From the NCBI RefSeq assembly GCF_900115695.1, contig NZ_FOXK01000001.1:496001-560000 (forward strand): 64,000 bases of DNA, in the 5' to 3' direction. The notes beneath the pieces were generated by a model. That model had not been told where the DNA came from, did not search any database, and saw nothing but the letters and a program-made list of their open reading frames with translations. Within the stretch, counting starts at the first letter, position 1; each line of letters opens with the position of its first letter. Both the position numbers and the translations under genes were made by a program. The DNA is from Ectopseudomonas toyotomiensis. Lineage in GTDB: Bacteria; Pseudomonadota; Gammaproteobacteria; Pseudomonadales; Pseudomonadaceae. This document shows, piece by piece, positions 1-9,643 of the stretch.

Positions 1-1
1 G

Positions 2-913
2 TCGCCGGCGTTCTGGGGCATGCTGCGCGACATCCTGCGTTTCAATCGCCAGTCGCTGGACGACCTGGCCAACAACCGCATCAGCGCCGACACCACGCTC
101 GGCCAGTACCTCGAGAGCAACGGCTATGGCCGGCGTTTCATCGAGCATTACATCGTACCGATGGGCTCGGCCATCTGGTCGATGTCACTGGCCGACATGC
201 TCGGTTTCCCGCTGCAGTTCTTCGTGCGCTTCTGCAAGAACCATGGCCTGCTCTCGGTCAGCGACCGGCCGACCTGGCAGGTGATCGAAGGCGGCTCGCG
301 CAGCTATGTGGCGCCCTTGACCGAAAGCTTCGCCGAGCGCATTCGCCTCAATTGCCCGGTCAGCCGCGTCGTCCGTGATCAGGATGGCGTCACCCTGCAC
401 AGCGCGGCCGGAGCGGAGCGCTTCGACAAGGTGATCTTCGCCTGCCACAGCGACCAGGCCCTGGCCCTGCTCGATCAGGCCAGCGAGAAGGAAAGTGAAA
501 TTCTCGGCGCCCTGCCCTATGCCAACAACGACGTGGTGCTGCATACCGATACGCGCCTGCTGCCCAAGCGCAAGCTGGCCTGGGCCAGTTGGAACTATCG
601 CCTGGGCGGACCAAGCGATCAGCCGGCGGCCGTGACCTACGACATGAACATCCTGCAGGGCATCGACAGCGCTACCACCTTCTGCGTCAGCCTCAACCAG
701 ACGGCCGCCATCGACCCGAGCAAGATCCTCGCGCGCTTCCAGTACGCCCACCCGCAGTACAGCCTGGCCGGTACCGCCGCCCAGGCGCGCTGGGAAGAGC
801 TGCTCGGCGCGCAGCACACCTACTATTGCGGCGCCTACTGGGCCAACGGTTTTCATGAAGATGGCGTGGTCAGCGCACTGCGCGTAGCGCGTGCCTTCGG
901 AGAGACGCTCTGA
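2..913 (+). CDS. FAD-dependent oxidoreductase (amine oxidase-like), 5' truncated by window edge
   Basis: The frame is already open at base 2, so the start codon and the N-terminal FAD-binding glycine motif lie outside the window. The visible 303 residues read like the substrate and C-terminal half of the flavin amine-oxidase/phytoene-desaturase-like proteins that accompany cyclopropane-fatty-acid synthase genes. The text around IEGGSRSYV followed by CPVSRV is typical of the region that closes the FAD domain. Its stop overlaps the start of the DUF1365 gene by one base (TGATG), which implies translational coupling. The likely role is oxidation or desaturation of a lipid or fatty acyl group. The substrate is not known from sequence. 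Confidence 0.8.
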   Translation, partial: SPAFWGMLRDILRFNRQSLDDLANNRISADTTLGQYLESNGYGRRFIEHYIVPMGSAIWSMSLADMLGFPLQFFVRFCKNHGLLSVSDRPTWQVIEGGSRSYVAPLTESFAERIRLNCPVSRVVRDQDGVTLHSAAGAERFDKVIFACHSDQALALLDQASEKESEILGALPYANNDVVLHTDTRLLPKRKLAWASWNYRLGGPSDQPAAVTYDMNILQGIDSATTFCVSLNQTAAIDPSKILARFQYAHPQYSLAGTAAQARWEELLGAQHTYYCGAYWANGFHEDGVVSALRVARAFGETL

Positions 914-1713
914 TGCACAGCGCCCTGTACAGCGGCTGGGTGCAGCATCGACGCTTCGCCCCGCGCGCCCATGCCTTTCGCTATCGCATGGGTCTGCTGT
1001 ACCTCGACCTGAGTGAGCAGGCGCAGCTGTTCGCCCTGTCAAAGCTGGCCGGTTCCGGCCGCTGGGCGCCATTCGCCTTTCGCGAGAGCGACTACCTACC
1101 CGAGTCCACCCGCCAGGGCGTGGCACTGCATGAGGCGGTGCGCGATCGCGTGGAGCAGGCACTGGGCACACGCCCGCAAGGTCGCATCTGCGTGCTGACG
1201 CAGCCGCGCAGCTGGGGCCTGGCCTTCAATCCAGTGAGCATCTTCTACTGCCATGACGCCGACCAGCGCCTGATGGCGATTCTCTGTGAAGTCAGCAATA
1301 CGCCGTGGCGTGAGCGTTATCACTATGTGCTGCCGGCAGAGGGCGAAGGCCGCCATCAAGTCAGCGTCGAAAAGGCCTTTCACGTCTCGCCCTTCCTGCC
1401 GCGCGAGCTGCAATACCGCATGAGTTTCAGCGCCGTGGGCGAACGCCTTGGCGTGCACATGGCCGACTGGCAAGGCGAAACCAAGATGTTCGATGCCAGC
1501 CTCAGCCTGCACCGCGAAGCCCTCGACCACGCCAGCCTGCACCGCTACCTGCTGAGTTTCCCCTGGATGACCGGCAAGACCCTGGCCGCCATCTACTGGC
1601 AGGCGATGCGCCTGCTGTTCAAGCGCATCCCGATTTTCGACCACAAGCCCGCGGAAGGCAGCTTCCGTGTCGCCCGCCCGCAAGTGAAGGACATGCACCA
1701 TGAAGAGCTCTAG
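913..1713 (+). CDS. DUF1365 domain-containing protein
   Basis: This 266-residue protein opens with HSALYSGWVQHRRFAPRAHAF, a start typical of the DUF1365 family. The motif NPVSIFYCHD near residues 100-110 is also characteristic. The family has no proven reaction and is nearly always found between an FAD oxidoreductase and a cyclopropane-fatty-acyl-phospholipid synthase, as it is here. The start overlaps the upstream stop by one base and the end overlaps the next gene by 14 bases, so the three proteins are probably made in fixed ratio. A role in modifying membrane fatty acids is inferred from context only. Confidence 0.85.
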   Translation: MHSALYSGWVQHRRFAPRAHAFRYRMGLLYLDLSEQAQLFALSKLAGSGRWAPFAFRESDYLPESTRQGVALHEAVRDRVEQALGTRPQGRICVLTQPRSWGLAFNPVSIFYCHDADQRLMAILCEVSNTPWRERYHYVLPAEGEGRHQVSVEKAFHVSPFLPRELQYRMSFSAVGERLGVHMADWQGETKMFDASLSLHREALDHASLHRYLLSFPWMTGKTLAAIYWQAMRLLFKRIPIFDHKPAEGSFRVARPQVKDMHHEEL

Positions 1714-2974
1714 CCTGAATCCCACCAGAAGTCTGGTACGCAGTGGCAACGGCATTGGCGCCGGTCTGTTGCGGCGCGCCGTGATACGCCAGTTGCAGAG
1801 CCTGCACCACGGCCTGCTGGTGATCCACGAGGCGGGCGACAGCCTGCACTTCGGTAACCCGCAGGCCAGCCTGCGCGCCGAAATCACGGTGCATGACCCT
1901 GCGGTCTGGGGCCTGGTGGCGGGTAACGGCTCGATCGGCTCAGGTGAGGCCTATATCCATGGCTACTGGAGCACGCCGGACCTGACGGCGGTGATCCGCA
2001 TCTTCGTCGCCAACCTCGACGTACTTGATGCCATGGAGGGTGGCCTGGCGCGCCTCGGCCGGCCGCTGATCCAGGGCCTGCACTGGCTCAATCGCAACAC
2101 CCGCAAGGGCTCGCGCCGCAATATCGCCGCGCACTACGACCTGGGCAATGACCTGTTCGAACAATTCCTCGACCCGACCATGATGTACTCGGCAGCCATG
2201 TTCACGCACGAGCACGACAGCCTGGAGCAGGCGCAGCTCAACAAGCTCGAACGCATCTGCCAGAAACTTGCACTGCAGCCTACGGACCACTTGCTGGAGA
2301 TCGGTACCGGCTGGGGCAGCATGGCCATCTACGCCGCTACTCATTACGGCTGCCGGGTGACCACCACCACCTTGTCGCGCGAGCAGCACGCCCACACCGA
2401 GCGACGCATTCGGGAGCTGGGCCTGGGGGATCGCGTCACCCTGCTGCTGGAGGACTACCGCGACCTCGATGGCCAGTACGACAAGCTGGTCTCCATCGAG
2501 ATGATCGAAGCCGTCGGCCATCGCTTCCTGCCCACCTATTTCGAGCAGTGCGCGCGCCTGCTCAAGCCCGACGGGCTGATGCTGCTGCAGGCCATCACCA
2601 TCCGTGATCAACGCTACGAACAGGCCTGCAAGTCGGTGGACTTCATCCAGCGCTACATTTTCCCCGGCGGCGCCCTGCCCTCGGTGCAGAAGATGCTCGA
2701 CGTGGTCACCCGGCATACCGACTTCAACCTGCATCACATGGAAGATTTCGGCCTGCACTACGCACGTACCCTGCGCCTGTGGCACGACAACCTGCGTCAC
2801 GCGCGGCAGCGCCTGGAGCAGTTGGGCTACGACGATTACTTCTATCGCCTGTGGGAGTTCTACCTCTGCTATTGCGAAGGCGGCTTCCTCGAACGCACCA
2901 TTGGCACCGCGCAATTGCTGCTGGCCAAACCGGCCGCACGCCCTGCGCCTCTGTTAGGAAACTTCGATGCCTAA
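1700..2974 (+). CDS. Cyclopropane-fatty-acyl-phospholipid synthase family SAM methyltransferase
   Basis: This 424-residue class I methyltransferase of the CFA synthase family would transfer a methylene group from S-adenosylmethionine to the double bond of unsaturated acyl chains in phospholipids, at the inner membrane surface. The SAM-binding loop EIGTGWGS is at residues 200-207. HYDLGNDLFEQFLD (about 145-158) and MMYSAAMF (161-168) are the usual lipid-binding signatures. The C-terminal WEFYLCYCEGGF is also family-typical. The gene overlaps DUF1365 at its 5' end and the DUF2878 gene by 8 bases at its 3' end. Pseudomonads often carry more than one such paralogue, so I do not give it a cfa symbol. 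Confidence 0.9.
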   Translation: MKSSSLNPTRSLVRSGNGIGAGLLRRAVIRQLQSLHHGLLVIHEAGDSLHFGNPQASLRAEITVHDPAVWGLVAGNGSIGSGEAYIHGYWSTPDLTAVIRIFVANLDVLDAMEGGLARLGRPLIQGLHWLNRNTRKGSRRNIAAHYDLGNDLFEQFLDPTMMYSAAMFTHEHDSLEQAQLNKLERICQKLALQPTDHLLEIGTGWGSMAIYAATHYGCRVTTTTLSREQHAHTERRIRELGLGDRVTLLLEDYRDLDGQYDKLVSIEMIEAVGHRFLPTYFEQCARLLKPDGLMLLQAITIRDQRYEQACKSVDFIQRYIFPGGALPSVQKMLDVVTRHTDFNLHHMEDFGLHYARTLRLWHDNLRHARQRLEQLGYDDYFYRLWEFYLCYCEGGFLERTIGTAQLLLAKPAARPAPLLGNFDA

Positions 2975-3494
2975 GCTGATCGCCAATGCCCTCCTGTTCC
3001 AGCTCGGCTGGCTGGTCTGCGTCTTTGCTGGCGACAGCCCCTGGCTGCTGGTGGTGGCAGTGATCATTGGCGTGCACCTGCTGTGGGTCAGCAGTTGGGC
3101 GGCCGAAGGCAAGCTGCTGCTCAGCGTGTTTCTCGCCGGCAGTGCGCTGGACAGTTTTCTGCTCAACCTCGGCGTGTTCGATTTCGGCGAGGAGCGCCAA
3201 CTGATCCCCCTGTGGCTGGCCTTGCTCTGGCTGTTGCTGGCCAGCACGCTCAATCACTGCCTGGCCTGGACTGCCCAGCCCTGGTGGCGAGCCAGCCTGC
3301 TCGGCGCAGTTGCCGCACCGCTGTCCTACTACGGCGGCGCCAAGATTGCCGGCGTCGCGCTGCCACTGGGTACCTGGCAGACCCTGGCGATCTTCGCGCT
3401 GGTCTGGGCCGTGGTGATGCCAGTACTGCATGGCTTCGCCAAGCTCTATCGTGCGCAATACGAGCAGAGCCTGCGCAGCCGCCGCTCGGCCTAG
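2967..3494 (+). CDS. DUF2878 family membrane protein
   Basis: This hydrophobic protein of 175 residues has about five predicted membrane segments separated by short loops. The motif AGSALDSFLLNLGVFDF near residues 55-70 fits DUF2878, a family of unknown function that closes the FAD-oxidoreductase/DUF1365/CFA operon in many gammaproteobacteria. It overlaps the methyltransferase gene by 8 bases. No soluble catalytic domain is seen, so it may anchor or assist lipid-modifying enzymes at the inner membrane. That function is inferred from neighbours. The operon ends at a palindromic repeat immediately downstream. Confidence 0.8.
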   Translation: MPKLIANALLFQLGWLVCVFAGDSPWLLVVAVIIGVHLLWVSSWAAEGKLLLSVFLAGSALDSFLLNLGVFDFGEERQLIPLWLALLWLLLASTLNHCLAWTAQPWWRASLLGAVAAPLSYYGGAKIAGVALPLGTWQTLAIFALVWAVVMPVLHGFAKLYRAQYEQSLRSRRSA

Positions 3495-3507
3495 CCGATA
3501 ACCACTG

Positions 3508-3579
3508 TAGGAGCGGCGCCTCGCCACGAACCGCTTCGGCTCGGGTTCGAGAAGCTTCGCCCTGGGGCGGGGCTCCTAC
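3508..3579. repeat. REP-like palindrome, family A
   Basis: The arms GTAGGAGCGGCG and a GGGGCTCCTAC-type return sequence face each other, with degenerate internal pairing. The same GTAGGAGC...GCTCCTAC ends recur at 5469, 31640, 46235 and 61837. It lies between the DUF2878 operon and the YkgJ gene. Confidence 0.7.
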
Positions 3580-3677
3580 GAAAAGCGGCTTGCGGCCTGT
3601 TGAACTGGCGGCACTGACCACTGCCCCCTGTCAGCCCAAGCCCCGCGTATCCACTGCATGGCGTACACTGCCGCGCC

Positions 3678-3989
3678 ATGAGCCAGACCATCCCCCATAC
3701 CCAACTGCCAACCGAGCCCGAGGTCAGTTGCAGCACCTGCGCAGCTTGCTGCTGCCAGCTGGAAGTGATGCTGTTCGGCGATAACGACGTGCCGCAGCAT
3801 TTGATCGATACCGACCAGTGGGGCAGCGAAGTGATGCGTCGCCTGGACGACAACTGGTGCGCCGCGCTGGACCGCAACAGCATGCGCTGCACCATCTACG
3901 AAGTGCGCCCACTGATCTGCCGGGAGTTCGAGCTGGGTGCGGCCGAATGCCTGGAAGAGCGCCAGGGCATCGCCCAGGCCTATCGCTAG
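3678..3989 (+). CDS. YkgJ/UPF0153-family cysteine cluster protein
   Basis: This 103-residue soluble protein has the cysteine spacing of the YkgJ (UPF0153) family: CSTCAACCC near residues 15-23, one cysteine in MRCTIYEVRPLICREF near 75-90, and a further one in AAECLEER. The family is thought to chelate zinc or iron and includes methyltransferase-associated and Fe-S-like proteins, but no activity is established. It stands alone on the plus strand and converges on pagL, with which it shares a bidirectional terminator at about 4021-4050. The start at 3678 is the first ATG after a promoter-sized gap, and the length is typical of the family. Confidence 0.85.
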   Translation: MSQTIPHTQLPTEPEVSCSTCAACCCQLEVMLFGDNDVPQHLIDTDQWGSEVMRRLDDNWCAALDRNSMRCTIYEVRPLICREFELGAAECLEERQGIAQAYR

Positions 3990-4020
3990 CGGAGCGGCCA
4001 CGCAGGCCAGAGGCACAATG

Positions 4021-4050
4021 AAAAAGACCGGGCTTGCCCGGTCTTTTTAT
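4021..4050. terminator. Bidirectional rho-independent terminator between ykgJ-like gene and pagL
   Basis: An A-run, the stem AAGACCGGGC/GCCCGGTCTT with a very short loop, and a T-run form a symmetric hairpin. It can end transcription from both convergent genes. Confidence 0.9.
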
Positions 4051-4566
4051 TCAGAAGCTCATGCGGTAATGCACGGTGTAGGCTTCCGCGCCGTCATTGG
4101 GGTTCTTCAGGCCCGCGTTGGAATAGTGAATGGCACGCAGACCAATCTCCTGTCCCGCGAAACGCAGGCCGACGCCGATGCGGTCTTCGAACTGAAACGA
4201 CGAGCCCAGATCGTTGCTCTCAAGCTCGGTGCTGGAGAAGGCCGCAACACCGATGCCGGCTTCGATGTACGGACGCACGTTCTGCCCGGCGAACTCGTAA
4301 ACGAATACCGGCGCGAAAGAAACACTGTGGTTGCTCGCCGTGTCGTCGCCATCCCAGTAGGTGTAACCCAGGTCCCAGTAACCAGTCAGACGTCCATAGC
4401 TGCTTTCCAGCCAGCTGTGGTTCCAGTCCCACTGCGCGCCCAAGCGATAAACCATGGTGGAATCGCCACTCTGACCAATAGCTGCGGTTACGTCCGCAGC
4501 CTGCGCAGCACCCATAGTTCCGAACGTCAGGGCCGTAGCTGCAGCAAAGGCATATAACTTCTTCAT
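4051..4566 (-). CDS. pagL: Lipid A 3-O-deacylase PagL
   Basis: This outer-membrane beta-barrel hydrolase removes the 3-O-linked acyl chain of lipid A and so remodels lipopolysaccharide. The 171-residue precursor begins with a signal peptide (MKKLYAFAAATALTFG...) with probable cleavage after residue 23 (AQA). The C-terminal signature HYSNAG carries His147 and Ser149, and Glu161 lies 14 residues after the histidine. This is the same His-x-Ser...Glu triad and spacing as in P. aeruginosa PagL. The protein ends in the aromatic motif MSF expected for barrel insertion. In P. aeruginosa pagL also lies next to the murI-hemA operon, so position supports the call. Confidence 0.95.
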   Translation of the reverse strand: MKKLYAFAAATALTFGTMGAAQAADVTAAIGQSGDSTMVYRLGAQWDWNHSWLESSYGRLTGYWDLGYTYWDGDDTASNHSVSFAPVFVYEFAGQNVRPYIEAGIGVAAFSSTELESNDLGSSFQFEDRIGVGLRFAGQEIGLRAIHYSNAGLKNPNDGAEAYTVHYRMSF

Positions 4567-4662
4567 GAGTCATTCCTTGTATAGCGGGAGGTTTTTATCA
4601 GGCTCGTTACAAAAATATAGAAGTATTCGATATCAGAGAAAGCCCAAACCGAAAAAAATTCA

Positions 4663-5454
4663 CTATATCGATAGCACTTCGGCCGTTTCATTCAACAAAA
4701 TCGGCAATACGCGGCAAAGCTGCGCAGTGTTTCCGCTGCTCCAATAGCAAGTGGCCTGAGCGGGCGCGGTTGCCAGCATGTCGTGCTGAGCGAGCAAACG
4801 CTGCAGCTGCCGCGCCACTGCCGCGCCGGTATCGATCAGAGTCACCGAAGGTGGCACAAGCTCGCCCAACAGCGGACGCAGAAAGGGGTAATGGGTGCAG
4901 CCGAGAATCAGCGTGTCACAGCCTTCGGCCAGCAGCGGCGCCACATATCCCTGCAGCAGTTCGCGCGTGGCCGGTGCCTGCAGCTCGCCGGCCTCGATGC
5001 ATTCCACCAACCCCGGACAGGGCTGGGTGATCACCCGCACATCATTGGCGAAGCGATCGAGCAGTGCAGCGAACCTGGCGCTCTTGAGCGTACCGGTGGT
5101 TGCCAGCACACCGACCACGCCACTGCGCGTCGCCGCCGCCGCAGGCTTGACCGCAGGCTCCATGCCGACGATGGGCAAATCCGGATAGCGCTCGCGCAGC
5201 TCGGCGGCAGCTGCGGCCGTGGCGGTATTGCAGGCCAGCACCAGGGCCTTGGCGCCCTGCGCCAGCAGGTGCTCGGTGATCAGCACACAGCGTTCACGAA
5301 TGTATTCCGGGGTTTTCTCGCCGTAGGGCACGTGGCCGCTGTCAGCGACGTAGAGCAGTGTCTCGCTCGGTAGCAGCTGGCGAATCTCGCGCAGCACCGA
5401 CAGGCCGCCGACGCCGGAGTCGAAAACGCCAATCGGCGCCTGCGAATGATTCAT
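4663..5454 (-). CDS. murI: Glutamate racemase
   Basis: This enzyme converts L-glutamate to D-glutamate for peptidoglycan precursors in the cytoplasm. The protein is 263 residues when started at 5454 ([14 protein letters not shown]), which matches the family; the frame is open upstream only through a palindromic repeat. The two catalytic cysteines are in ACNTATA (Cys75) and LGCTHYP (Cys186), with His188 next to the second. FDSGVGG at residues 11-17 supplies the conserved Asp. It is the last gene of the hemA-prfA-prmC-moeB-murI group and is separated from moeB by a REP-like palindrome, which may lower or buffer its expression. Confidence 0.95.
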   Translation of the reverse strand: MNHSQAPIGVFDSGVGGLSVLREIRQLLPSETLLYVADSGHVPYGEKTPEYIRERCVLITEHLLAQGAKALVLACNTATAAAAAELRERYPDLPIVGMEPAVKPAAAATRSGVVGVLATTGTLKSARFAALLDRFANDVRVITQPCPGLVECIEAGELQAPATRELLQGYVAPLLAEGCDTLILGCTHYPFLRPLLGELVPPSVTLIDTGAAVARQLQRLLAQHDMLATAPAQATCYWSSGNTAQLCRVLPILLNETAEVLSI

Positions 5455-5468
5455 GTCAAGCCACCCTC

Positions 5469-5538
5469 GTAGGAGCGAGCTCTGCTCGCGAATGCTGCTG
5501 TCGCCGCAAGAAGCTTCGCGAGCAGAGCTCGCTCCTAC
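5469..5538. repeat. REP-like palindrome, family A, between moeB and murI
   Basis: Two arms of about 23 bases are exact reverse complements (GTAGGAGCGAGCTCTGC... facing ...GCAGAGCTCGCTCCTAC), separated by about 22 bases. A near-identical copy is at 61837-61898. Confidence 0.85.
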
Positions 5539-5555
5539 AGTTCTGCAGCCTGTCC

Positions 5556-6305
5556 TTAGCGCCCACCGCACACCTCACAAGCCGGGTCGCGCTTGACCCG
5601 TAACTCACGAAAACGCGTACCCAGCGCATCGATCAACAGCAGACGGCCTACCAGCGGCTCACCGAAACCGGCCAGCAGCTTGAGCGCCTCCAGCGCTTGC
5701 AGGCTACCGACCAGCCCCACCAGCGGCCCGACCACGCCGGCTTCGCTGCAGGTCAGCTCGGCTTCGCTGCCGTGGCCGTACAGGCAGTGGTAGCAAGGGC
5801 TGGCGGCGTTGCGCGGATCGAACACCGACAACTGCCCTTCCAGGCGAATCGCCGCACCGGAGACCAGCGGCTTGCCGGCTCTGACACACGCAGCGTTGAC
5901 CGCCTCGCGGGTGGAGAAATTGTCCGAGCAATCCAGCACCAGGTCGACGGCGCTTACCGCGGCAGCCAGCGAGTCGGCGTCCAGCGCCTGGCGATGCGGC
6001 ACCAGCGCGATATTCGGGTTGATCGCCGCCAGGCGCGTCATGGCCGAATCCACCTTGGCCTGACCGATGCTGGCGGTGTCGTGGGCGATCTGCCGCTGCA
6101 GGTTGGTCAGGTCCACCGTATCGAAGTCCGCCAGGTGCAACTCACCGACGCCTGCGGCCGCCAGATACAGCGCCACCGGTGAGCCCAGCCCGCCCATACC
6201 GACGATCAATACACGGCCCTGCTTGAGCCGCAGTTGGCCTTCCACATCGATCTGTTTCAGCAGGATCTGCCGGCTGTAACGCAGCAGCTCATCATCGCTC
6301 AGCAT
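5556..6305 (-). CDS. moeB: HesA/MoeB/ThiF family adenylyltransferase (molybdopterin-synthase adenylyltransferase type)
   Basis: This E1-like enzyme adenylates the C-terminal glycine of a small sulfur-carrier protein, MoaD in the MoeB case. The product is 249 residues from the ATG at 6305. The nucleotide-binding loop GMGGLGS is at residues 36-42. The zinc ligands are CYHC in the middle and CEVC at the C-terminus, and TCSEAGV holds the conserved cysteine. A GTG at 6317, overlapping the prmC stop, is an alternative start. A moaD with the required Gly-Gly end is present at 30804-31046, so MoeB fits, but ThiF-type activity on ThiS cannot be excluded from sequence. Confidence 0.88.
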   Translation of the reverse strand: MLSDDELLRYSRQILLKQIDVEGQLRLKQGRVLIVGMGGLGSPVALYLAAAGVGELHLADFDTVDLTNLQRQIAHDTASIGQAKVDSAMTRLAAINPNIALVPHRQALDADSLAAAVSAVDLVLDCSDNFSTREAVNAACVRAGKPLVSGAAIRLEGQLSVFDPRNAASPCYHCLYGHGSEAELTCSEAGVVGPLVGLVGSLQALEALKLLAGFGEPLVGRLLLIDALGTRFRELRVKRDPACEVCGGR

Positions 6306-6309
6306 CTGA

Positions 6310-7143
6310 TCACTCACGGTCGAAACGTCCCAAACTGATGCGCTCATGACCACCCAGGTCACGCCGGCTATTGACCTCGACGAAGCCGCCCTCGCTGAGC
6401 AAGCTACGCACGGCCTCGGCCTGATCGAAGCCATGCTCCAGCATCAGCCAGCCACCGGATAGCAGGTGCGGCGGCGCGGCCTGGATGATCGCACGAATAT
6501 CGTCCAGCCCGTCGCTGCCAGCGATCAGAGCGCTGCTCGGCTCGAAGCGCACGTCGCCCTGCGCCAGATGCTGGTCATCGGCGCGGATATAGGGTGGGTT
6601 ACTCAGGATCAGGCCGTAACGTTGTCCGCTCAGGGCAGAGAACCAATGGCTGTGCACGAACGCTACGTTACCTAGCTGCAGGCGCTGACGATTGCGCTCG
6701 GCCAGGGCCACGGCGTCCTCGACGCGATCCACGCCGGTCACCTGCCAGGCCGGGCGTTCGCTGGCCAGGGCCAGGGCGATGGCACCGGTGCCGGTGCCCA
6801 GATCCAGCACCGCCAACGGCGTGGCCGGCAGCAGTTCGAGGGCGGCTTCCACCAGCTGCTCGGTGTCAGGGCGAGGAATCAGGGTATGCGGCGCCACTTC
6901 CAGATCGAGGCTCCAGAAGCCCTGATGACCGAGGATATAAGCGACCGGCTCGCCATTCCGGCGGCGCTGCATGAACGCGCTGAACTGCGCCTGCTGGGCC
7001 GCGTCCAGCTCACGCTCCGGCCAGGTACGCAGGTAGCTGCGCGGCTTGTTCAGCGCGGCCGCCAGCAGCAACTCGGCGTCCAGCCGCGGCGTCGGCGAGT
7101 CGGGCAGGTCAGCGATAGTGAGCAGGGATTCGATGGTGGCCAT
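6310..7143 (-). CDS. prmC: Peptide chain release factor N5-glutamine methyltransferase
   Basis: PrmC methylates the glutamine of the GGQ motif in release factors RF1 and RF2 and raises their termination efficiency. The 277-residue protein (start 7143, MATIESLL) has an N-terminal helical substrate-binding part, the SAM loop DLGTGTGAIAL from about residue 114, and the catalytic NPPY at 182-185. Its substrate gene prfA lies directly upstream on the same strand, a conserved pairing. The longer open frame to 7218 runs through a palindromic repeat and is not coding. The gap to prfA holds two palindromic repeats of different families. Confidence 0.95.
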   Translation of the reverse strand: MATIESLLTIADLPDSPTPRLDAELLLAAALNKPRSYLRTWPERELDAAQQAQFSAFMQRRRNGEPVAYILGHQGFWSLDLEVAPHTLIPRPDTEQLVEAALELLPATPLAVLDLGTGTGAIALALASERPAWQVTGVDRVEDAVALAERNRQRLQLGNVAFVHSHWFSALSGQRYGLILSNPPYIRADDQHLAQGDVRFEPSSALIAGSDGLDDIRAIIQAAPPHLLSGGWLMLEHGFDQAEAVRSLLSEGGFVEVNSRRDLGGHERISLGRFDRE

Positions 7144-7151
7144 ATTTCTCT

Positions 7152-7204
7152 CGTAGCCCGGATGCAATCCGGGAAGTATGTCCCCGGATTGCATCCGGGC
7201 TACG
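7152..7204. repeat. Palindromic repeat, family B
   Basis: CGTAGCCCGGATGCAATCC faces GGATTGCATCCGGGCTACG across a short centre. Related copies are at 31572-31634 and 51173-51226. It sits in the prfA-prmC gap. Confidence 0.8.
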
Positions 7205-7210
7205 GTTGTG

Positions 7211-7262
7211 GTGCGCATGGCGCACCCTACGGTATACGCGGCGTAGGGTGCGCCATGCGCAC
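7211..7262. repeat. Palindromic repeat, family C
   Basis: GTGCGCATGGCGCACCCTAC faces GTAGGGTGCGCCATGCGCAC across 12 bases. It is immediately next to the family B repeat. Relatives lie near 27576, 27751, 30040, 30111, 54472 and 59878. Confidence 0.8.
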
Positions 7263-7283
7263 CGCAATGACCTCAAGCGAAAC

Positions 7284-8366
7284 TCAATCGCCCAACGCCG
7301 CCAACTGGTCGGCCTGGTACTCGGCCAGCAAGGGCTCGATCACCGCCTCGACACCACCGGCCATGACTTCGCTCAGCGAGTACAGGGTCAGGTTGATGCG
7401 GTGGTCAGTCACCCGGCCCTGCGGGAAGTTGTAGGTGCGGATGCGCTCGGAGCGGTCGCCCGAGCCCACCAGCAGCTTGCGCGTTTCGGAGATTTCCTTG
7501 TGCGCCGCCGCTTCCTGTTGGTCCTGCAGCTTGGCCGCCAGCCAGGCCATGGCCTTGGCGCGGTTCTTGTGCTGCGAGCGCTCTTCCTGACATTCCACCA
7601 CGGTGCCGGTGGGAATGTGGGTAATACGGATCGCCGAGTCGGTGGTGTTGACGTGCTGGCCGCCGGCGCCGGAGCTGCGATAGGTATCGACGCGCAGGTC
7701 GGCCGGGTTGATCTCGATGGCCGCCTGTTCGTCCGGCTCCGGCAATACCGCCACGGTGCAGGCGGAGGTGTGGATGCGGCCCTGGGATTCGGTTTCCGGC
7801 ACACGTTGCACGCGATGAGCGCCGGATTCGAACTTGAGCTTGGCGTAGACGTTGTCGCCCTCGACACGGGCGATCACTTCCTTGAAGCCGCCGTGCTCGC
7901 CCTCATTGGCCGACAGCACCTCGACGCGCCAACCCTGCCTCTCGGCATAGCGCGAATACATGCGGAACAGGTCGCCGGAGAAGATCGCCGCCTCGTCGCC
8001 GCCGGTGCCGGCGCGCACTTCCAGGTAGACGTTGCGCCCGTCGTTGGGGTCTTTCGGCAGCAGCATGCGCTGCAGCTTGTCCTCCAAGGTGACCAGCGCT
8101 TCCTTGGCCTGGGCGACTTCCTCTTCGGCCATCTCGCGCAGGTCCGGGTCGCTTTCCTTGAGCAGCGCCTGAGCACCTTCGAGGTCGCTCTGTACCTTGC
8201 GCAGCTCGCGGAAGGTGGCGATCACCGGCTCGATTTCGGCGTATTCCTTGGAATAGGCGCGAAACTGCGTCTGCTTGGAAATCACCTCGGCATCGCCGAG
8301 TAGCGCCGTCAGTTCCTCGAAGCGGTCGCTGAGGTTGTCCAGCTTGTTCAACAGTGAAGCTTTCAT
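7284..8366 (-). CDS. prfA: Peptide chain release factor 1
   Basis: RF1 recognises UAA and UAG stop codons and triggers peptide release on the ribosome. The 360-residue length is standard. The GGQ catalytic motif is at residues 235-237 within [10 protein letters not shown], and the stop-codon reading tripeptide lies in [10 protein letters not shown] (P190-E191-T192). The start codon overlaps the hemA stop by four bases (ATGA), so the two are translationally coupled. PrmC, which methylates Gln237, is encoded just downstream. Nothing unusual is seen apart from the PET tripeptide where E. coli RF1 has PAT, which is a mild variation. Confidence 0.97.
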   Translation of the reverse strand: MKASLLNKLDNLSDRFEELTALLGDAEVISKQTQFRAYSKEYAEIEPVIATFRELRKVQSDLEGAQALLKESDPDLREMAEEEVAQAKEALVTLEDKLQRMLLPKDPNDGRNVYLEVRAGTGGDEAAIFSGDLFRMYSRYAERQGWRVEVLSANEGEHGGFKEVIARVEGDNVYAKLKFESGAHRVQRVPETESQGRIHTSACTVAVLPEPDEQAAIEINPADLRVDTYRSSGAGGQHVNTTDSAIRITHIPTGTVVECQEERSQHKNRAKAMAWLAAKLQDQQEAAAHKEISETRKLLVGSGDRSERIRTYNFPQGRVTDHRINLTLYSLSEVMAGGVEAVIEPLLAEYQADQLAALGD

Positions 8367-9643
8367 TGCAGACCTTTGTCCTGCGGCGCGCTCTCGTCGA
8401 GAGCGAACAATTCCTGGGCCAGGCTGAGCGCGTCGACGCGCCCCTCGGCGGTAAGTTTCTTCATGCGCACGCTGGGTGCGTGCAGCAGCTTGTTGGTCAG
8501 GCCACGGGCCAGCTGTGCCAGCACGTCTTCGGGGTTGCTGCCGTTGGCCAGCATGCGCTGGGCCTTGGCCAGCTCATCGTCGCGCAGGCGCTCGGCCTGC
8601 TGACGGTAGGCCTTGAGTACATCGACCGCGGCCAGCTCACGCAGGCGTTGCATGAAATCGTCGGTGCCGGCGGCCACCAGTTCCTCGGCAGCCTGCGCCG
8701 CGCCCTGGCGGCTCTTGAGGTTTTCCTCGATGACCTCGTGCAGGTCATCGACGGTATAGAGGTAGACGTCATCCAGCTCGCCCACCTGCGACTCGATGTC
8801 GCGCGGCACGGCGATGTCGACCATGAAGATCGGCTTGTGCTTGCGTTTTTTCAGCGCACTTTCCACCGCGCCCTTGCCGAGAATCGGCAACTGGCTGGCA
8901 GTGGAGCTGATAACGATGTCGCTGTGCGCCAGCTCGTCGGGAATGTCCGAGAGCAGCACGGCATGAGCGCCGAACTGCTCGGCCAGCTGACTGGCGCGTT
9001 CCAGGGTACGGTTGGCGACGACGATGCGCTTGATGCCCTGGTCGTGCAGGTGACGCGCCACCAGGCTGATGGTCTCGCCGGCGCCGATCAGCAACGCCTG
9101 GCTACGATGCAGGTCCGCGAAGATCTGCTTGGCCAGACTGACCGCGGCGAAGGCCACCGACACCGGGTTCTCGCCGATGGCGGTATCGGTGCGCACGGTC
9201 TTGGCGGTGCTGAAGGTGGCCTGGAACAGACGGCCGAGCAACGGCCCGACGGTGCCGGCCTCACGCGCCACGGCGTAGGCGGACTTGAGCTGGCCGAGAA
9301 TCTGCGGTTCGCCGAGCACCATCGAATCGAGCCCGCAGGCGACGCGCATCATGTGCCGCACCGCGTCGTCCTCGCTGTGCACGTAGGCGCAGGCACGCAG
9401 TTCGTCGACACTCAGGCGGTGATAGTCGGCCAGCCACTGCAGCACTTCATCGCTGCTCAGCTGATCCTGCTCCAGGTACAGCTCGCTGCGGTTGCAGGTA
9501 GAGAGGATCGCTGCCTCGCGGCTGGGCGTCAGCCGGCACAGCTGCTGCAGCGCCTCGACCAGTTGCTCCGGGGTGAAAGCAACGCGCTCGCGCACCTCTA
9601 CCGAGGCGGTCTTGTGGTTGATACCGAGGGCGATAAAGGCCAT
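8363..9643 (-). CDS. hemA: Glutamyl-tRNA reductase
   Basis: HemA reduces glutamyl-tRNA(Glu) to glutamate-1-semialdehyde with NADPH, the first committed step of the C5 route to heme. The 426-residue protein starts at 9643 ([18 protein letters not shown]). The catalytic cysteine is Cys50 in [11 protein letters not shown]. The NADPH domain follows with LLIGAGE near residues 185-195, then the C-terminal helical dimerisation domain. It is the first gene of the minus-strand operon and diverges from the TPR lipoprotein gene at 9853, so the roughly 210-base gap must hold both promoters. The open frame extends upstream of 9643 without supporting similarity. Confidence 0.96.
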   Translation of the reverse strand: MAFIALGINHKTASVEVRERVAFTPEQLVEALQQLCRLTPSREAAILSTCNRSELYLEQDQLSSDEVLQWLADYHRLSVDELRACAYVHSEDDAVRHMMRVACGLDSMVLGEPQILGQLKSAYAVAREAGTVGPLLGRLFQATFSTAKTVRTDTAIGENPVSVAFAAVSLAKQIFADLHRSQALLIGAGETISLVARHLHDQGIKRIVVANRTLERASQLAEQFGAHAVLLSDIPDELAHSDIVISSTASQLPILGKGAVESALKKRKHKPIFMVDIAVPRDIESQVGELDDVYLYTVDDLHEVIEENLKSRQGAAQAAEELVAAGTDDFMQRLRELAAVDVLKAYRQQAERLRDDELAKAQRMLANGSNPEDVLAQLARGLTNKLLHAPSVRMKKLTAEGRVDALSLAQELFALDESAPQDKGLQ